Source: a virus | Reading direction: 5' to 3' (one strand) | Length of the DNA stretch: 57,086 nucleotides | IMG/VR virus record: IMGVR_UViG_3300034021_000250 | Location: 1-57,086 of that record | In this document: positions 8,659 to 19,044 of the stretch, one piece after another | How the letters are laid out: every line of letters begins with the position of its first letter | How positions within the stretch are numbered: position 1 is the first letter of the stretch | The notes under the pieces: model-generated | What the model was told of the DNA's origin: nothing | Database searches by the model: none | The model's input: the letters and a program-made list of their open reading frames with translations, nothing else | Position numbers and translations under genes: made by a program

Positions 8659-10325
8659 TGGGTAACTTTTGGAGAAGCTTTAGTGAAGGCGTCACAATGG
8701 GTGACAGGATTAACGATAAATTAGATAAGTATCGTATCGGTAAAGAACTACGTGCTATCAACAGTGAGTCGCCTACACGTGAATACTCAAATGAAGGTCT
8801 TACAGAGATCAACAACTCAGACCCTAATTCAGGTAAAGAATGGGTATCAACAAACAGCGAAGATAATCCACTAGGCATTGGTGGAGGTAGCGGTTATTGG
8901 AAAGACTCAGCCGGTAATCAGTTTGCTCCACAAGATACACCTACTGTTGACGATAGAGGTAACTACACATTAGCTAATGGTAAAACAGTCGGCCTTAGCC
9001 AGTATCGTCTTGGAGACCAAGTTCAAGAAAAGGAGTTCTCAAAGCACCAACTCCAAGCATATCGCTTAGAAAAAGCAGCACAAGTAATGGACTCTATGGG
9101 TGAACCAGAAAAAGCGCAACAGTATCGCGCTCAAGGTTTACAAACACAAATGCTTGGTGAGCAACTCCAAACAATGCGTGACCAGTCTGACGAAAAAAAT
9201 CAGTTCAAAGAAGGTTTCAAGAACGCACAAAAGATAACACTAGGTTGGGATCAGGCTAAACAACAAGCACAGGATTTATATGCCGCAGGTGATGTTGAAG
9301 GCGCTGGTAAAGTGTTAATCAACTTCTACAACAAGCAAGTACCTGATGGTACTAATGCCTACATGGATGACTCAGGCCACCTACACTATTCACAGGGTGA
9401 CAAGTTAACGTCTGCTCAAGCAAACATCTATAACCCAGACACATTCAAGAAAATGGTTCAAGCTGGCGACTCTCAAGTTCAAGCGCACATTAAGTCTTTA
9501 ATCCCTGTTCAAAGTTTTGAGCAAATGATGACAATGCGCACAGCAGACAACCAAGACCGCGGATTTAACGAAGGCGTGCGTCAGTTTGGTATTACAAGCG
9601 GTCAACGCGACGCAGAACTTACTGATAACCGTAACTACCGTCAAGGTACCCTAGATAATGCTGCTGCAGAATTGAAAATGAAACAACCGTACTACGCTTC
9701 AGAAGCCGCTAAAAATAAAGCAGAAGCAACTTGGTATGGTCGTCGTTCTGGTGGTGGTGAACACGCATCAGTATGGGCGCCTGTTGGACAAGATAAAGAC
9801 GGCACAATTGTTTCATTTGATAGAACAACAAACCGCCTAGCTCGTACTGATGGTAAACCTGTACAAGACCAAAGCTTATTCAGAAAAGTTACTGGTGAAA
9901 AATCTACTAGAGAAATGACTCCAGACGACCTAGTTAAAATTAGGTCTATCGCGTCAGAAACACCGGGCTGGGATGATATGCCAGCAGGTAAGCAACAAGA
10001 AGTTATTAGTGGGATTATGCAGCAATTTAACTTTGCTCCGTCATCTGATAAATCAAGCGATCCAATGAGTGTTACTCCTCCTGATGGGTCTCCTAGAAAA
10101 GGTAAACCTTCTGGTGCAAGCCTTAATCTCAGAGGCCCAATGGGGCAAGACTTAGGATTTACTCAAGCGGATTTAGATTCTGTTAGACGCAGGAACGGTA
10201 CTGTAACGTTGTCATCAAACAAAGAACCAACGCGTGCTGAGATTGAAGAAGCTAGAAAGCACGCACAAAATAAACCAGCACTAGGATTAAATACCAGCAA
10301 CACGTTTAGCCCATTTGCTTTGTAA
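8658..10325 (+). CDS. Putative internal virion/ejection protein, 555 residues
   Basis: A hydrophilic 555-residue protein, helical and Gln/Lys-rich in the middle (residues ~115-400), with Gly/Ser/Pro-rich ends. It has no membrane segments or recognised catalytic motif. Its place between an S74-bearing ejection-type protein and the 2368-residue polyvalent protein matches the second ejection protein (T7 gp15-like slot) in many podoviruses. Function by position only. The start shares a base with the upstream stop. Confidence 0.6.
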   Translation: MGNFWRSFSEGVTMGDRINDKLDKYRIGKELRAINSESPTREYSNEGLTEINNSDPNSGKEWVSTNSEDNPLGIGGGSGYWKDSAGNQFAPQDTPTVDDRGNYTLANGKTVGLSQYRLGDQVQEKEFSKHQLQAYRLEKAAQVMDSMGEPEKAQQYRAQGLQTQMLGEQLQTMRDQSDEKNQFKEGFKNAQKITLGWDQAKQQAQDLYAAGDVEGAGKVLINFYNKQVPDGTNAYMDDSGHLHYSQGDKLTSAQANIYNPDTFKKMVQAGDSQVQAHIKSLIPVQSFEQMMTMRTADNQDRGFNEGVRQFGITSGQRDAELTDNRNYRQGTLDNAAAELKMKQPYYASEAAKNKAEATWYGRRSGGGEHASVWAPVGQDKDGTIVSFDRTTNRLARTDGKPVQDQSLFRKVTGEKSTREMTPDDLVKIRSIASETPGWDDMPAGKQQEVISGIMQQFNFAPSSDKSSDPMSVTPPDGSPRKGKPSGASLNLRGPMGQDLGFTQADLDSVRRRNGTVTLSSNKEPTRAEIEEARKHAQNKPALGLNTSNTFSPFAL

Positions 10326-10344
10326 CATAGAGTTGGAGTAATAC

Positions 10345-13300
10345 ATGGCTTTAATTGATGACATCCGTAAGAAATATGCTGGTACCGCTTATGACAAAAT
10401 GTCAGACTTTGATATCGCTAAACATATCGCTGACAGCTCGGGCAGGAAAGTTGATGCAGTCGCTTACGATTTAGGTATCGACCTATCGCTTCCGAAGTCT
10501 GACATAGGTAAAGAAATTCATGCCGGTGGTAATAACTACGCCGCTGGCATGCGTCATATCCAGCACGCGTTAACAGGAAATAATGAGTATCTTGTAAAAG
10601 CACTTAATGATTCTGATCGCGCTGAGTTCTTACAAAGCCAATCTAAGGCTCCACACTCTTGGGATGAAGTAAAACTAGGTGATAGTGATAAAGGTCTTAC
10701 TAACTATCTAGGTCAAGGTTTTGCTAGTTCACTCCCTTATATGGCTGAAGCAGCTGTGTATGGTTTAGCAGACTACTTTTCAGGTGGCGCATTAACTCCA
10801 GCTATTGTTGAACGCTATGCAGGACAAGCCGCTTTAAAAGCAGGTGCTAGAGAATCAGTCGCTAAGAACATCGGAAATTCAGCTGCTAAAACAGCTGGTA
10901 TGACAGCAGCTACATACCCTTCAGCGCTTGGCGACGTTCTATCTAACCAGTACAACCAATCTGGTGAATATAACATGGGCTACGCTCTTCCAGCCGCCCT
11001 ACCATATGCAGCACTTAATTCACTTGGTCTTGAAGGTGCTTTAGCACGCAGGTCTATCACACGTGGATTAGTCGAACCAACTACTAGCCGTCTTGCTAAT
11101 GCTGCTATCGGCTTTGGTCGTACAGGTATCGAAGAAGCTATTGGTGAAACTGGTCAAGAAGTCGTTAACCAGTACGGTCGTCGTTCAGTTGATAGTTCAT
11201 ACGACCCTATGGGTGCGCAAGCAATGGCTGCGTATAAAGAATCAGCTATCCTTGGCGGATTGATGGGCGGCTTGCCGGGTGGTATTCACGGTGCATTCCA
11301 AAAAGGTACTATCGACCACAGCGACCCAACAGATTTGTTAGGTAAACGCACTACACACGAAGACCAAGCATACTACCAAGCACTTCAAGGCGCTAATAAC
11401 TTTAAGGCGCCTGACTATTTAACGCCTAACGTTAATCAAGGTGCTGGAGTTGGTACGCAAGAGTGGATTAACCAACAAACAGGCGTAGGCGCATCATCTA
11501 ACGTGTCTCGTAAAGACGTAGCCGCAGCATTCAACGAAAAGCTAGATACCCCGCAAATTGTTCTTGATGCTAAAGGTACTCCGTATACAACGGATAGTGC
11601 AGCTGATGTATTTGAGTTTGAACAGTTTGGTCGTACGTCTAAGAACGCTACTAAGGCTCAAAAAGCTGCTGCGCAAGCGCAACAAAACACACAGAATACT
11701 ACACAAAATAATACACAAGATACTGCAAAAGAAGAGGCAGCTTGGGACTATGTGCATCCAGAAACAGGCGAGGCAATCCCTAAAGCAGCTGAACTTGGTA
11801 TCAAGTCTATCAAGAAACAACAAGCATACGAGATGGTTGCATCAGCATTACACGATGGCACTATTGACCAAGCAGAGTTTGAGGCTCAAGTTAATGCTAT
11901 TCAAACAACACAAAAAATTGGCTCACTAACTACACGAATCGAAAAAGAACTACGTGCTGCACGTGATGTTAAAACAACAGGTAGTAACGTTTCTACAGCT
12001 GACTCACAAGCACTAGGTACTGTTCTAAAGAGCATGGTGACACCTGAGCAATTGAAATGGTGGGAAGCTAGACAAGACCCATTAAACGAAAATAAATCAG
12101 ATGCAACTATCGCTAAAGAACTAGGCTTCACTCGTCAGAACGGTAGTAAGCTTGCTAAGAACTCACGTAAAGTTGTTGCACAGAAAGTTGCTAATGCCTT
12201 CGGTATTACACCAGAAGAAGCTGACGCACGCATCGTAGAACACTTAAAAGCTACAGCGCCTAAAGCAGTTGCTGCAGAAAACAACGTTGGTATGTCACCA
12301 GAGTCACAACAGTCAGTCATTGATAAAACAGACCTAACCTCAAACGACGAGAGTGGCAGCGTACAAAGCATGGGTGTTATCAACAGTGTCGGTGGCTCTC
12401 AACGTGGAAACATGTCTGTAGGTAAAACAGAACTACCACCAAACTATGTAGAGACAGTTAACCCTAGCAACAATGCTAGGGCCGCTGCAAACGTAGCACG
12501 TGAACAGCATATACATGATATGTTAAATGACCCTGAGCATAAGAATGCTGCTAACGATTGGAACGACTTTAAGTCTGAAGGCACACCAGAATTTCACGAG
12601 CTTTCACCAGAAGTACGCGCAGATTTTATTTCAGACTACATTGAAATTATCAACGCAAAAGAGGAATATGACTGGACTGACGGTGAAGAACTTCGTCAGA
12701 TCGAACTTGCGCAACGTGAAGCAGAACAATTACTAGGGAGCAGCGATGTCAGAGATAGCCAAAGCACTGGAAAAGTGGAAGGAAATTCCACCGGAAGTAC
12801 GCAAACAGATGGTAGAAAAAAATCCGAAGTACGCGCCATTGGAAAGAATGGTAGCGCTGATGGAAGCACAAACACCGCAACCACAGACGACGAACTCGCA
12901 AGATTAATTGCTTCACAAGAAGAAGACGTTCAATCTGAAAATATTGATGACAACGAAACCGAAGATGGTGGCGCAAGACGTTCAGAATCCGGCGCTACTA
13001 CTGGCACATCAGTTGTTAACATCAAAGCAACTTTAAAAGCTTTATTCCTATCCCCAGCTAAGTTTGACCAGCTAGTTAAAATCGTACAGTCAGTTAAAGA
13101 TATTCCTGAAAACGTACGCGCTAACGCACAACTATCTGACTCAGACAGAACTACTCAAGGTTTTGCTTGGGAAGGTAAAGTGTATTTGATCGCTGACAAT
13201 ATCGCTGAGAAATCTACCCTTGCTGTGTTCTTACATGAACTCGGCGTACACGTTGGGTTAGAAAAACTTCTTGGTGAAGATAACTTCAGAAACCTAGCAG

Positions 13301-16300
13301 CTCAAATTTCAGAATGGTCTGCTCGTACAGATAATTCATTAGAAGCTCGTCTAGCACGTAAGGCTATGGAACGAGTTGAGTCCGCAGCAAACAGCGCTGA
13401 TAAGCGCGGTCAATCATTTGAAGATGGTGATTATCTACACGAGATGATTGCGTACTTTGTAGAAGAAGCCGTACTTGCTGGTGTAGACCCTACTGCAGTG
13501 ACACATATTAAATCAGCTGGCCTACGTGAATGGTTCCGTAAATTCACCGCTGCTATGAAACTAGGTCTACGTAAACTTAGCCTAGGTCGTTTTGATTTGC
13601 TTACAGCACAGAACATCGTTGATATGACCTTCGGTGCAGCTGACCTAGAACTTAACGGTACATGGCATGGCACAGCAGCGGACTTCCGAAACTTCGACCA
13701 CAAGTACATGGGGTCTGGTGAAGGCGCTCAAGCGTTTGGATGGGGTTCGTACTTTGCTCAACGTAAAGGCATTGCTAACGACTACCTAGATCAAGACGTC
13801 AGAAGAAAATCTAGCCGTGCTTCGCACTGGGTTAACGAGAAACGCAGTGAGATTACTAAGTTTGCAAATGTGATCAAAGCCAAGTATGCAGAAAAAATAG
13901 CTGAGATTCTAAGTAAAGAAGGCGCTCAATCAGGCCACTTAAAACTTGCCAAGCTACTAGGCTTTATCGACATGCAACGGTTTAACATGAACTCTTACGC
14001 TGAGTTCCTTGAAGCAATAGGCCAAGAAATTGCTAACGAAAACTTTACCAGAGCTTTTGGTGGTATGCGTATAAATAGCCCCATCATTGGTGATGAAAAT
14101 TCTAAAATAGCTGCCGTTTCGCCAGCAATGGTTAATGAAGCAATTGATAAACTGCTCAAGTCTAAACCTATCGAAGGTTCAATGATGCGTGTTCGTCCTT
14201 TAGTGGCAGAAAACGAGCTGCTTGACTGGGATGCACCTTTAGATGAGCAATCACCGCAAGTACAAAAAGTAATAGACAAAATTAGCGATGATATTAAAGA
14301 ACGCGCTGACGACTTATCTCGCCATGGTAATGCTACAGGTGAAACGCTATACCGTGCTATCCATGAAGCTGCTGATGAAGGTATGTTCTGGAAAGAAGCT
14401 GGTGTTGAAGATACTGGCAGACGTCAAGATGCACAGAAGGTCGCAAGTCTATACTTAGATAAACTAGGTATTCCGGGTCTTAAGTTCTTAGACCATCCTA
14501 GCCGTAATAAGAAAGATTTGGACGCTGCTCAAAGTGCGACACGTAATATCGTTGTGTTTAACGACAAGAACATCTCACGCGCAGCAACACAAATTGGTGG
14601 TGATTCAAACCGTGTACGCTTCTCACAAACAGACGAAGAAGTACCTGAAGAGCAATCTACTGTACGCAATCCATTAGGTGATAAACGTAAAGCAGCTATG
14701 ACAGACATCGGTGCAGCATTTGCTACGGTGACACCTAAGCTTCTAACAAACTACCAACTAGTAGACCAGTTCGGTAAGAAATTAAAAGCCTTGGTTGAAT
14801 ACATGAACTTGAACGACAAGATGACTGTGCTTCAACAAAAGCTAGTTCGTTCTTCACATGACATCCTTGAGAGCTGGAACAAACTATCACGTACTTCACC
14901 TAAGATGGCATGGCGTTTATCAGGTGTAATGCATGACGCTACACTCGAAGGTATCCACCCTGACTTGGCATTTGATGATGAACTTAACTCTCACCTAGAT
15001 AAAGTTAAAGACCGTGAGAAGTATGACGCATTGAAGTTACGCTATAACGCGTTAACAACAGAAGCTAAAGAAACCTATCAGGCAGTTAAGGCTACGCTTG
15101 CAAACAACTGGAAACTACGTAAAGAAATTTACGCTGACGTTGTACGTATGGCATATGCCAAACAACTTGAGTTAGCTAAAGCAAACAAAGACCAAAAAGA
15201 AATCGACCGCATTGAAGCTAAGATTGCTAAGGAAATCGAAAACCACGCTGACCAAATCAAATCAATCCGTGGCCCTTACTTCCCACTCATGCGTTTCGGT
15301 GACTTCTTAGTTATTGCTGAATCTAATGAGTTGCAAGCAGCACGTGAAGAGTTGCAAACTGCAACCGGTGATCGCTTCAAAGAAGTTAAGAAGCGCGTTG
15401 TAGCTATGGAGAAAGACGCTAAACATTATCAAGTGCATTCATTTGATAAAGCATCTGAACAAAAAGCTATGGCAGCGAAGCTAGAGAACACGCACGAAGT
15501 ACGTCTAACCAAAGGTGAAGACTACCAACGTGAATTACGCCCATCAACATTCGGTCAACTAGAACAACTAGACAACGTACTTGGTACAGAGTTTGGTTCT
15601 AGAGCTAGTGGTATCTCAGCTAAGATTCGTGACGCGGTTACTGAAATGTACTTAAGCTCTATGCCTGAGCATTCAGCACTCCAACGTCAAATTAAACGTC
15701 ATGGTATCCAAGGTGCTTCACAAGACATGATGCGCTCATTTGCTGAGTTGATGGAACGCGATTCGTTCTACTTATCACGCATGCGCTTTATGCCAGAAAT
15801 CACATCTAGCTTGTACAAGATGAAAGACGAGTCTCGTGCTAGCAACGAACTACGTGATGTATACAACAACGTTAAATCTCGTATGGCTATGGACTTCTCA
15901 TACACCAGAGCGCCTGTAGCAGCGTTTTTATCTAGACTAAGTTCTATCTGGCACTTAGGTGTTGCACCATCATACTTACTAATCAACGGTACACAGCCTT
16001 GGACTATTACCATGCCGCAACTAGCTGGTAAGTTTGGCGGAGCAAAAGCATTTGGTGCTATGCGTTCTGCTTGGGCTGATTCAGTACGAATTATTAAAGG
16101 GGGTCGAAATGGCGAATTCTTTAGTCTATCTAACGCTGATTTGTCTAAGACGCTTGCTGGCGATGAGCTACGTATGGCTACAGAACTTCAAGACTTGGGT
16201 AAATTGGACATCGCTCAAAACATTGACACTGAAGTGTACGCTTCAGGCACTGACCCTAAATGGATTCGCGCTCAACGTGTATTTAACTGGGCTTCTCATA

Positions 16301-17451
16301 ACATCGAGTTAACCAACCGTTTGTCTACAGCTTTAGCAACTTACCGCCTAGAACGTAGTCGCGGTGCAACACACGAAGACGCAACATCTAAAGCACGTGA
16401 AGCAATCGAGCTTACACAACTTACATACGATGACACTAACGCAGCGTACTTTATGAAGTCTGGTCACTTAGGTGGTTGGAACCGTATGCCTATGCAATTC
16501 CGTAAGTATCAACAAGGCATGATTTACTTGCTAGTACGTAACGCTAAAGAATCGTTCAAAGGCGACAAAGAATCTCAGCGTGCATTAGGTTATTTGTTAA
16601 TGATGCAGTTAGCCACGGCTGGTGCAGCAGGTATTCCACTAGCATTCCCACTAGCGGTAGTCGGTAGTTTGTTTGGTGATGATGACGATGAAAAAGGCGA
16701 TTACGCTACGCAAGTACGTAACTACCTAGCTGACATGCTAGGCCCCACTGCAGCACGCGCTTTATGGAAAGGCTTACCGACACTTCTAGGTTTAGACATC
16801 TCACGAAATATCGGTATGGGCGACTTGTTTAACCCGCTTCCAATGATGCGTTGGAGTGATGTGACAAATGCTAAGACAGGTAAAGACGCAGTAGCAACAC
16901 TTCTGCTAAATGCAGCTGGCGCACCTTTCGGGACTGTAGCTGATTTGTTTGAAGGTATCCAGAGGTTTAGCCATGGCGAGATTGAACGCGGTATTGAGAA
17001 GATGCTACCTAAATTCTTGGCGTCTCCAGTTAAAGCAGTTCGATATGCAACCGATGGTTTGACTTCACGCAGCGGTAACGTTGCGGTTGAACCAGATAAG
17101 TTTGATGGTTGGGACTTGGCATACAAAGCACTAGGCTTTAGCCCAGTAGTTGAGTCAGAACACTATGCAGCACAAAACTCTAAAGAAGATGTAGCCCAAG
17201 CAATCAATGCTCGCCGTAAAGAAATTTATAGCCAGTACGCTCAAGCTCGTTTATCTGGTGGGAATGCTAGTGATGTTCGTGAAGCAGTTGCGAAGTTTAA
17301 CTCAGATCATCCAAAACAACGTATCACCCAAGAGCAGTTACTTCAATCATTGCAACAACGTCGTAGTAGTAAGAAAGAATACGACGAAGCTGGTGTTCGA
17401 TTCAGCAAGCGTGACAAGTCACTCAAAGGCGTTGATAGATACGCATACTAG
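10345..17451 (+). CDS. Giant polyvalent internal virion protein (zincin-like, ART-like and LPD-type domains)
   Basis: A 2368-residue protein, the largest in the genome. Residues ~120-320 contain hydrophobic/Ala-Gly segments probably used in membrane passage. A zincin motif HELGVH lies at 964-969. Residues ~1103-1415 match the ADP-ribosyltransferase-like domain of phage polyvalent proteins: TWHGTAADF (H1108), GEGAQAFGWGSYFA, a LLDWDAPLDEQSPQVQ motif and the closing GIPGLKFLD...RNIVVFND. The C-terminal ~600 residues, with a hydrophobic stretch around MQLATAGAAGIPLAFPL, resemble large polyvalent-protein-associated domains. Such proteins are ejected with the DNA and act early in the host. Ribosome site GGAG. 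Domain names are by eye. Confidence 0.8.
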   Translation: MALIDDIRKKYAGTAYDKMSDFDIAKHIADSSGRKVDAVAYDLGIDLSLPKSDIGKEIHAGGNNYAAGMRHIQHALTGNNEYLVKALNDSDRAEFLQSQSKAPHSWDEVKLGDSDKGLTNYLGQGFASSLPYMAEAAVYGLADYFSGGALTPAIVERYAGQAALKAGARESVAKNIGNSAAKTAGMTAATYPSALGDVLSNQYNQSGEYNMGYALPAALPYAALNSLGLEGALARRSITRGLVEPTTSRLANAAIGFGRTGIEEAIGETGQEVVNQYGRRSVDSSYDPMGAQAMAAYKESAILGGLMGGLPGGIHGAFQKGTIDHSDPTDLLGKRTTHEDQAYYQALQGANNFKAPDYLTPNVNQGAGVGTQEWINQQTGVGASSNVSRKDVAAAFNEKLDTPQIVLDAKGTPYTTDSAADVFEFEQFGRTSKNATKAQKAAAQAQQNTQNTTQNNTQDTAKEEAAWDYVHPETGEAIPKAAELGIKSIKKQQAYEMVASALHDGTIDQAEFEAQVNAIQTTQKIGSLTTRIEKELRAARDVKTTGSNVSTADSQALGTVLKSMVTPEQLKWWEARQDPLNENKSDATIAKELGFTRQNGSKLAKNSRKVVAQKVANAFGITPEEADARIVEHLKATAPKAVAAENNVGMSPESQQSVIDKTDLTSNDESGSVQSMGVINSVGGSQRGNMSVGKTELPPNYVETVNPSNNARAAANVAREQHIHDMLNDPEHKNAANDWNDFKSEGTPEFHELSPEVRADFISDYIEIINAKEEYDWTDGEELRQIELAQREAEQLLGSSDVRDSQSTGKVEGNSTGSTQTDGRKKSEVRAIGKNGSADGSTNTATTDDELARLIASQEEDVQSENIDDNETEDGGARRSESGATTGTSVVNIKATLKALFLSPAKFDQLVKIVQSVKDIPENVRANAQLSDSDRTTQGFAWEGKVYLIADNIAEKSTLAVFLHELGVHVGLEKLLGEDNFRNLAAQISEWSARTDNSLEARLARKAMERVESAANSADKRGQSFEDGDYLHEMIAYFVEEAVLAGVDPTAVTHIKSAGLREWFRKFTAAMKLGLRKLSLGRFDLLTAQNIVDMTFGAADLELNGTWHGTAADFRNFDHKYMGSGEGAQAFGWGSYFAQRKGIANDYLDQDVRRKSSRASHWVNEKRSEITKFANVIKAKYAEKIAEILSKEGAQSGHLKLAKLLGFIDMQRFNMNSYAEFLEAIGQEIANENFTRAFGGMRINSPIIGDENSKIAAVSPAMVNEAIDKLLKSKPIEGSMMRVRPLVAENELLDWDAPLDEQSPQVQKVIDKISDDIKERADDLSRHGNATGETLYRAIHEAADEGMFWKEAGVEDTGRRQDAQKVASLYLDKLGIPGLKFLDHPSRNKKDLDAAQSATRNIVVFNDKNISRAATQIGGDSNRVRFSQTDEEVPEEQSTVRNPLGDKRKAAMTDIGAAFATVTPKLLTNYQLVDQFGKKLKALVEYMNLNDKMTVLQQKLVRSSHDILESWNKLSRTSPKMAWRLSGVMHDATLEGIHPDLAFDDELNSHLDKVKDREKYDALKLRYNALTTEAKETYQAVKATLANNWKLRKEIYADVVRMAYAKQLELAKANKDQKEIDRIEAKIAKEIENHADQIKSIRGPYFPLMRFGDFLVIAESNELQAAREELQTATGDRFKEVKKRVVAMEKDAKHYQVHSFDKASEQKAMAAKLENTHEVRLTKGEDYQRELRPSTFGQLEQLDNVLGTEFGSRASGISAKIRDAVTEMYLSSMPEHSALQRQIKRHGIQGASQDMMRSFAELMERDSFYLSRMRFMPEITSSLYKMKDESRASNELRDVYNNVKSRMAMDFSYTRAPVAAFLSRLSSIWHLGVAPSYLLINGTQPWTITMPQLAGKFGGAKAFGAMRSAWADSVRIIKGGRNGEFFSLSNADLSKTLAGDELRMATELQDLGKLDIAQNIDTEVYASGTDPKWIRAQRVFNWASHNIELTNRLSTALATYRLERSRGATHEDATSKAREAIELTQLTYDDTNAAYFMKSGHLGGWNRMPMQFRKYQQGMIYLLVRNAKESFKGDKESQRALGYLLMMQLATAGAAGIPLAFPLAVVGSLFGDDDDEKGDYATQVRNYLADMLGPTAARALWKGLPTLLGLDISRNIGMGDLFNPLPMMRWSDVTNAKTGKDAVATLLLNAAGAPFGTVADLFEGIQRFSHGEIERGIEKMLPKFLASPVKAVRYATDGLTSRSGNVAVEPDKFDGWDLAYKALGFSPVVESEHYAAQNSKEDVAQAINARRKEIYSQYAQARLSGGNASDVREAVAKFNSDHPKQRITQEQLLQSLQQRRSSKKEYDEAGVRFSKRDKSLKGVDRYAY

Positions 17452-17462
17452 AGTAAACGCTG

Positions 17463-17957
17463 ATTAGTCACCCGACCCACATAACCGGCAGAGCAGCCGA
17501 GGCGTACGTTAGATATGATTTATCAAAGCGTGGCTATGTTGTCTGTGCTGGATTTGAAGGTGCGCCATATGACCTACTTGTAGACGTCGGTAAAAAGTTT
17601 ATCCGCATACAGGTAAAGGGTACGGAGAAGGTATCTCAAAAGAAATCAGGTGCGCACTACACGCCAACGTACAAATTTAGTACGGCTGGAATGAAACCAG
17701 AATGTGATGTTGTTGCTTTGGTTGCGTTGGATATTGAAAAGATTTGGTACGCTGATCTAGCAGACTGCCTATATAAAGACAAGGTTTGGGTACCAACTAA
17801 GCGGATGGTTCTTGGGTCTGATGCCGCACTTCTCGCCGCAATCCAGCTAGGTATGCACCCCATAACCTCCATGCCGCCTTGCGCTCTGGTAAATACTCCG
17901 CATGATTGTAAACAGCCATCACACCTTCCATCGTGTGATTCAGCATTTTCTCTGTAA
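17463..17957 (+). CDS. PD-(D/E)XK endonuclease-like protein with non-ATG start
   Basis: The open frame after TAA at 17454 encodes HITGRAAEAYVRYDLSKRGY, then APYDLLVDVGKKFIRIQVKGTEK, the core of a PD-(D/E)XK nuclease of the small group-I-intron-endonuclease/PDDEXK_5 type (catalytic D, then Q-x-K). No ATG precedes this core; ATT at 17463 or CTG at 17460 are the only plausible starts, so 17463 is an assumption. The first in-frame ATG (17691) would remove the catalytic motifs. The 3' 161 bases overlap the end of the integrase gene on the other strand. It may be a late-operon homing-type nuclease or a decaying gene. Confidence 0.6.
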   Translation: MSHPTHITGRAAEAYVRYDLSKRGYVVCAGFEGAPYDLLVDVGKKFIRIQVKGTEKVSQKKSGAHYTPTYKFSTAGMKPECDVVALVALDIEKIWYADLADCLYKDKVWVPTKRMVLGSDAALLAAIQLGMHPITSMPPCALVNTPHDCKQPSHLPSCDSAFSL

Positions 17958-18888
17958 CGTGTGGCATTACACCTTTATCGTTTAGGTGGGTAGTAATCGT
18001 TCTACGGAAATCATGGGGCGTGTAACTAACGCCTCTTCGTTTTATTGCCCGTGCCATTACTCGATGGTCTCCAACGTAAGGTGGTGGAACAATTTTAAGA
18101 ACCATTCTGGCTTGAGGTGAGAGGTATACTTTATGCAGCTTTTTATTCTTGTTACCTTTTTGATCGGTGGGGATGTGCCACCAGCAACCGTTGATCTGTG
18201 CTTTACAAATCCCAAGTACCTCACTGGCTCGTTGACCTGTAAGTAACGCAAGTGCCAAAGCAGCACGAGTTCGATAATCCATTCGTGGTGTGCGTAGTTC
18301 GATTAGTAGGTTTTTAATTTCTTCTACCGACAAAACTTTGGTACGTGGCTTCTCTTTACCACCAACAGCTTTTTTAGTTAGCGGCAGCAGAACATTATTT
18401 TCTATGTCACCGCGTTCAACAGCAAAACCAAATATAAGTTTGATGTCAGTTAGCACCCTATTCGCCATGATGGGTGAACCGCGTTCTACAATCTTTTCTA
18501 AAAGCTTCGCAACCTCTGCCCTTTTAACCGTTCTGATGTCTCTAGAGCCTAGTACGGGCTTAATTTCTTTTTCGTACTTGTACATAAACTGCTCAGGATT
18601 TACGTACCTTCTCTTAACATGTTTGTAGAAGGCTGTGAACACTTTATCCACGGTTGGAATATCTTCTGCGATACCTTCAGGGGTATGAACAAAGTTTGTT
18701 GCAAGCTTTCTTGCGTCAGCTAGTCCCAAATTGGGATAGTCGCCTAACTTAATCCATTTACTTTTGTGACGGTACAAAAACTCTTTACGTCCAGATGTGT
18801 GAACTCTAAGGTATAATTTTTTACCAGCCAATATAAACTGGTCTTTGTCAGTAGGCTTTAAGCCTTTTAATTCTTTATCGGTCAACAT
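17797..18888 (-). CDS. int: Tyrosine-family site-specific integrase
   Basis: A 363-residue recombinase with an N-terminal DUF4102-like arm-binding region (LTDKELKGLKP...YLRVHTSGRKEF) as in P4-type integrases, a core-binding domain and a C-terminal catalytic domain. Catalytic residues are visible: R220 (TGQRASEVLG), H292-R295 (HDFR), H318 (LNHT) and nucleophile Y327 (AVYNHAEY). It catalyses insertion and excision at the attP site located 157 bases upstream of its start. The start codon lies inside a copy of the phage operator palindrome (18881-18894), suggesting direct control by the phage repressor. The 3' end runs against the convergent nuclease gene. Confidence 0.93.
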   Translation of the reverse strand: MLTDKELKGLKPTDKDQFILAGKKLYLRVHTSGRKEFLYRHKSKWIKLGDYPNLGLADARKLATNFVHTPEGIAEDIPTVDKVFTAFYKHVKRRYVNPEQFMYKYEKEIKPVLGSRDIRTVKRAEVAKLLEKIVERGSPIMANRVLTDIKLIFGFAVERGDIENNVLLPLTKKAVGGKEKPRTKVLSVEEIKNLLIELRTPRMDYRTRAALALALLTGQRASEVLGICKAQINGCWWHIPTDQKGNKNKKLHKVYLSPQARMVLKIVPPPYVGDHRVMARAIKRRGVSYTPHDFRRTITTHLNDKGVMPHVTEKMLNHTMEGVMAVYNHAEYLPERKAAWRLWGAYLAGLRREVRHQTQEPSA

Positions 18889-18894
18889 GTAAAG
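18881..18894. promoter_or_regulatory. Operator palindrome over the integrase start codon
   Basis: GTCAACATGTAAAG matches the recurrent TGTTnACATGTnAACA palindrome in 10 or more positions. The central CAT is the integrase start codon read on the minus strand, so bound repressor would cover the start of the gene. Confidence 0.6.
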
Positions 18895-18915
18895 AAGTTT
18901 ACAGTATTATGGAAT

Positions 18916-18935
18916 CTGTGACAATTTCTGTGACA
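18916..18935. repeat. Paired CTGTGACA repeat, left of attP
   Basis: Two direct copies of CTGTGACA at 18916 and 18928, 12 bases apart. The same pair with the same 12-base period occurs on the other side of the attP core (19137/19149). Candidate arm-type binding sites for the integrase. Confidence 0.55.
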
Positions 18936-19044
18936 CTTTGGAAAATGCTTGGGGGTATTACGGGGTGGGGTATTTGACATTAAGTGCTTGATTTACAAAG
19001 CAACAGACACCTTATGCAAAATCATGTTTCTACCCCTTTTTTGC

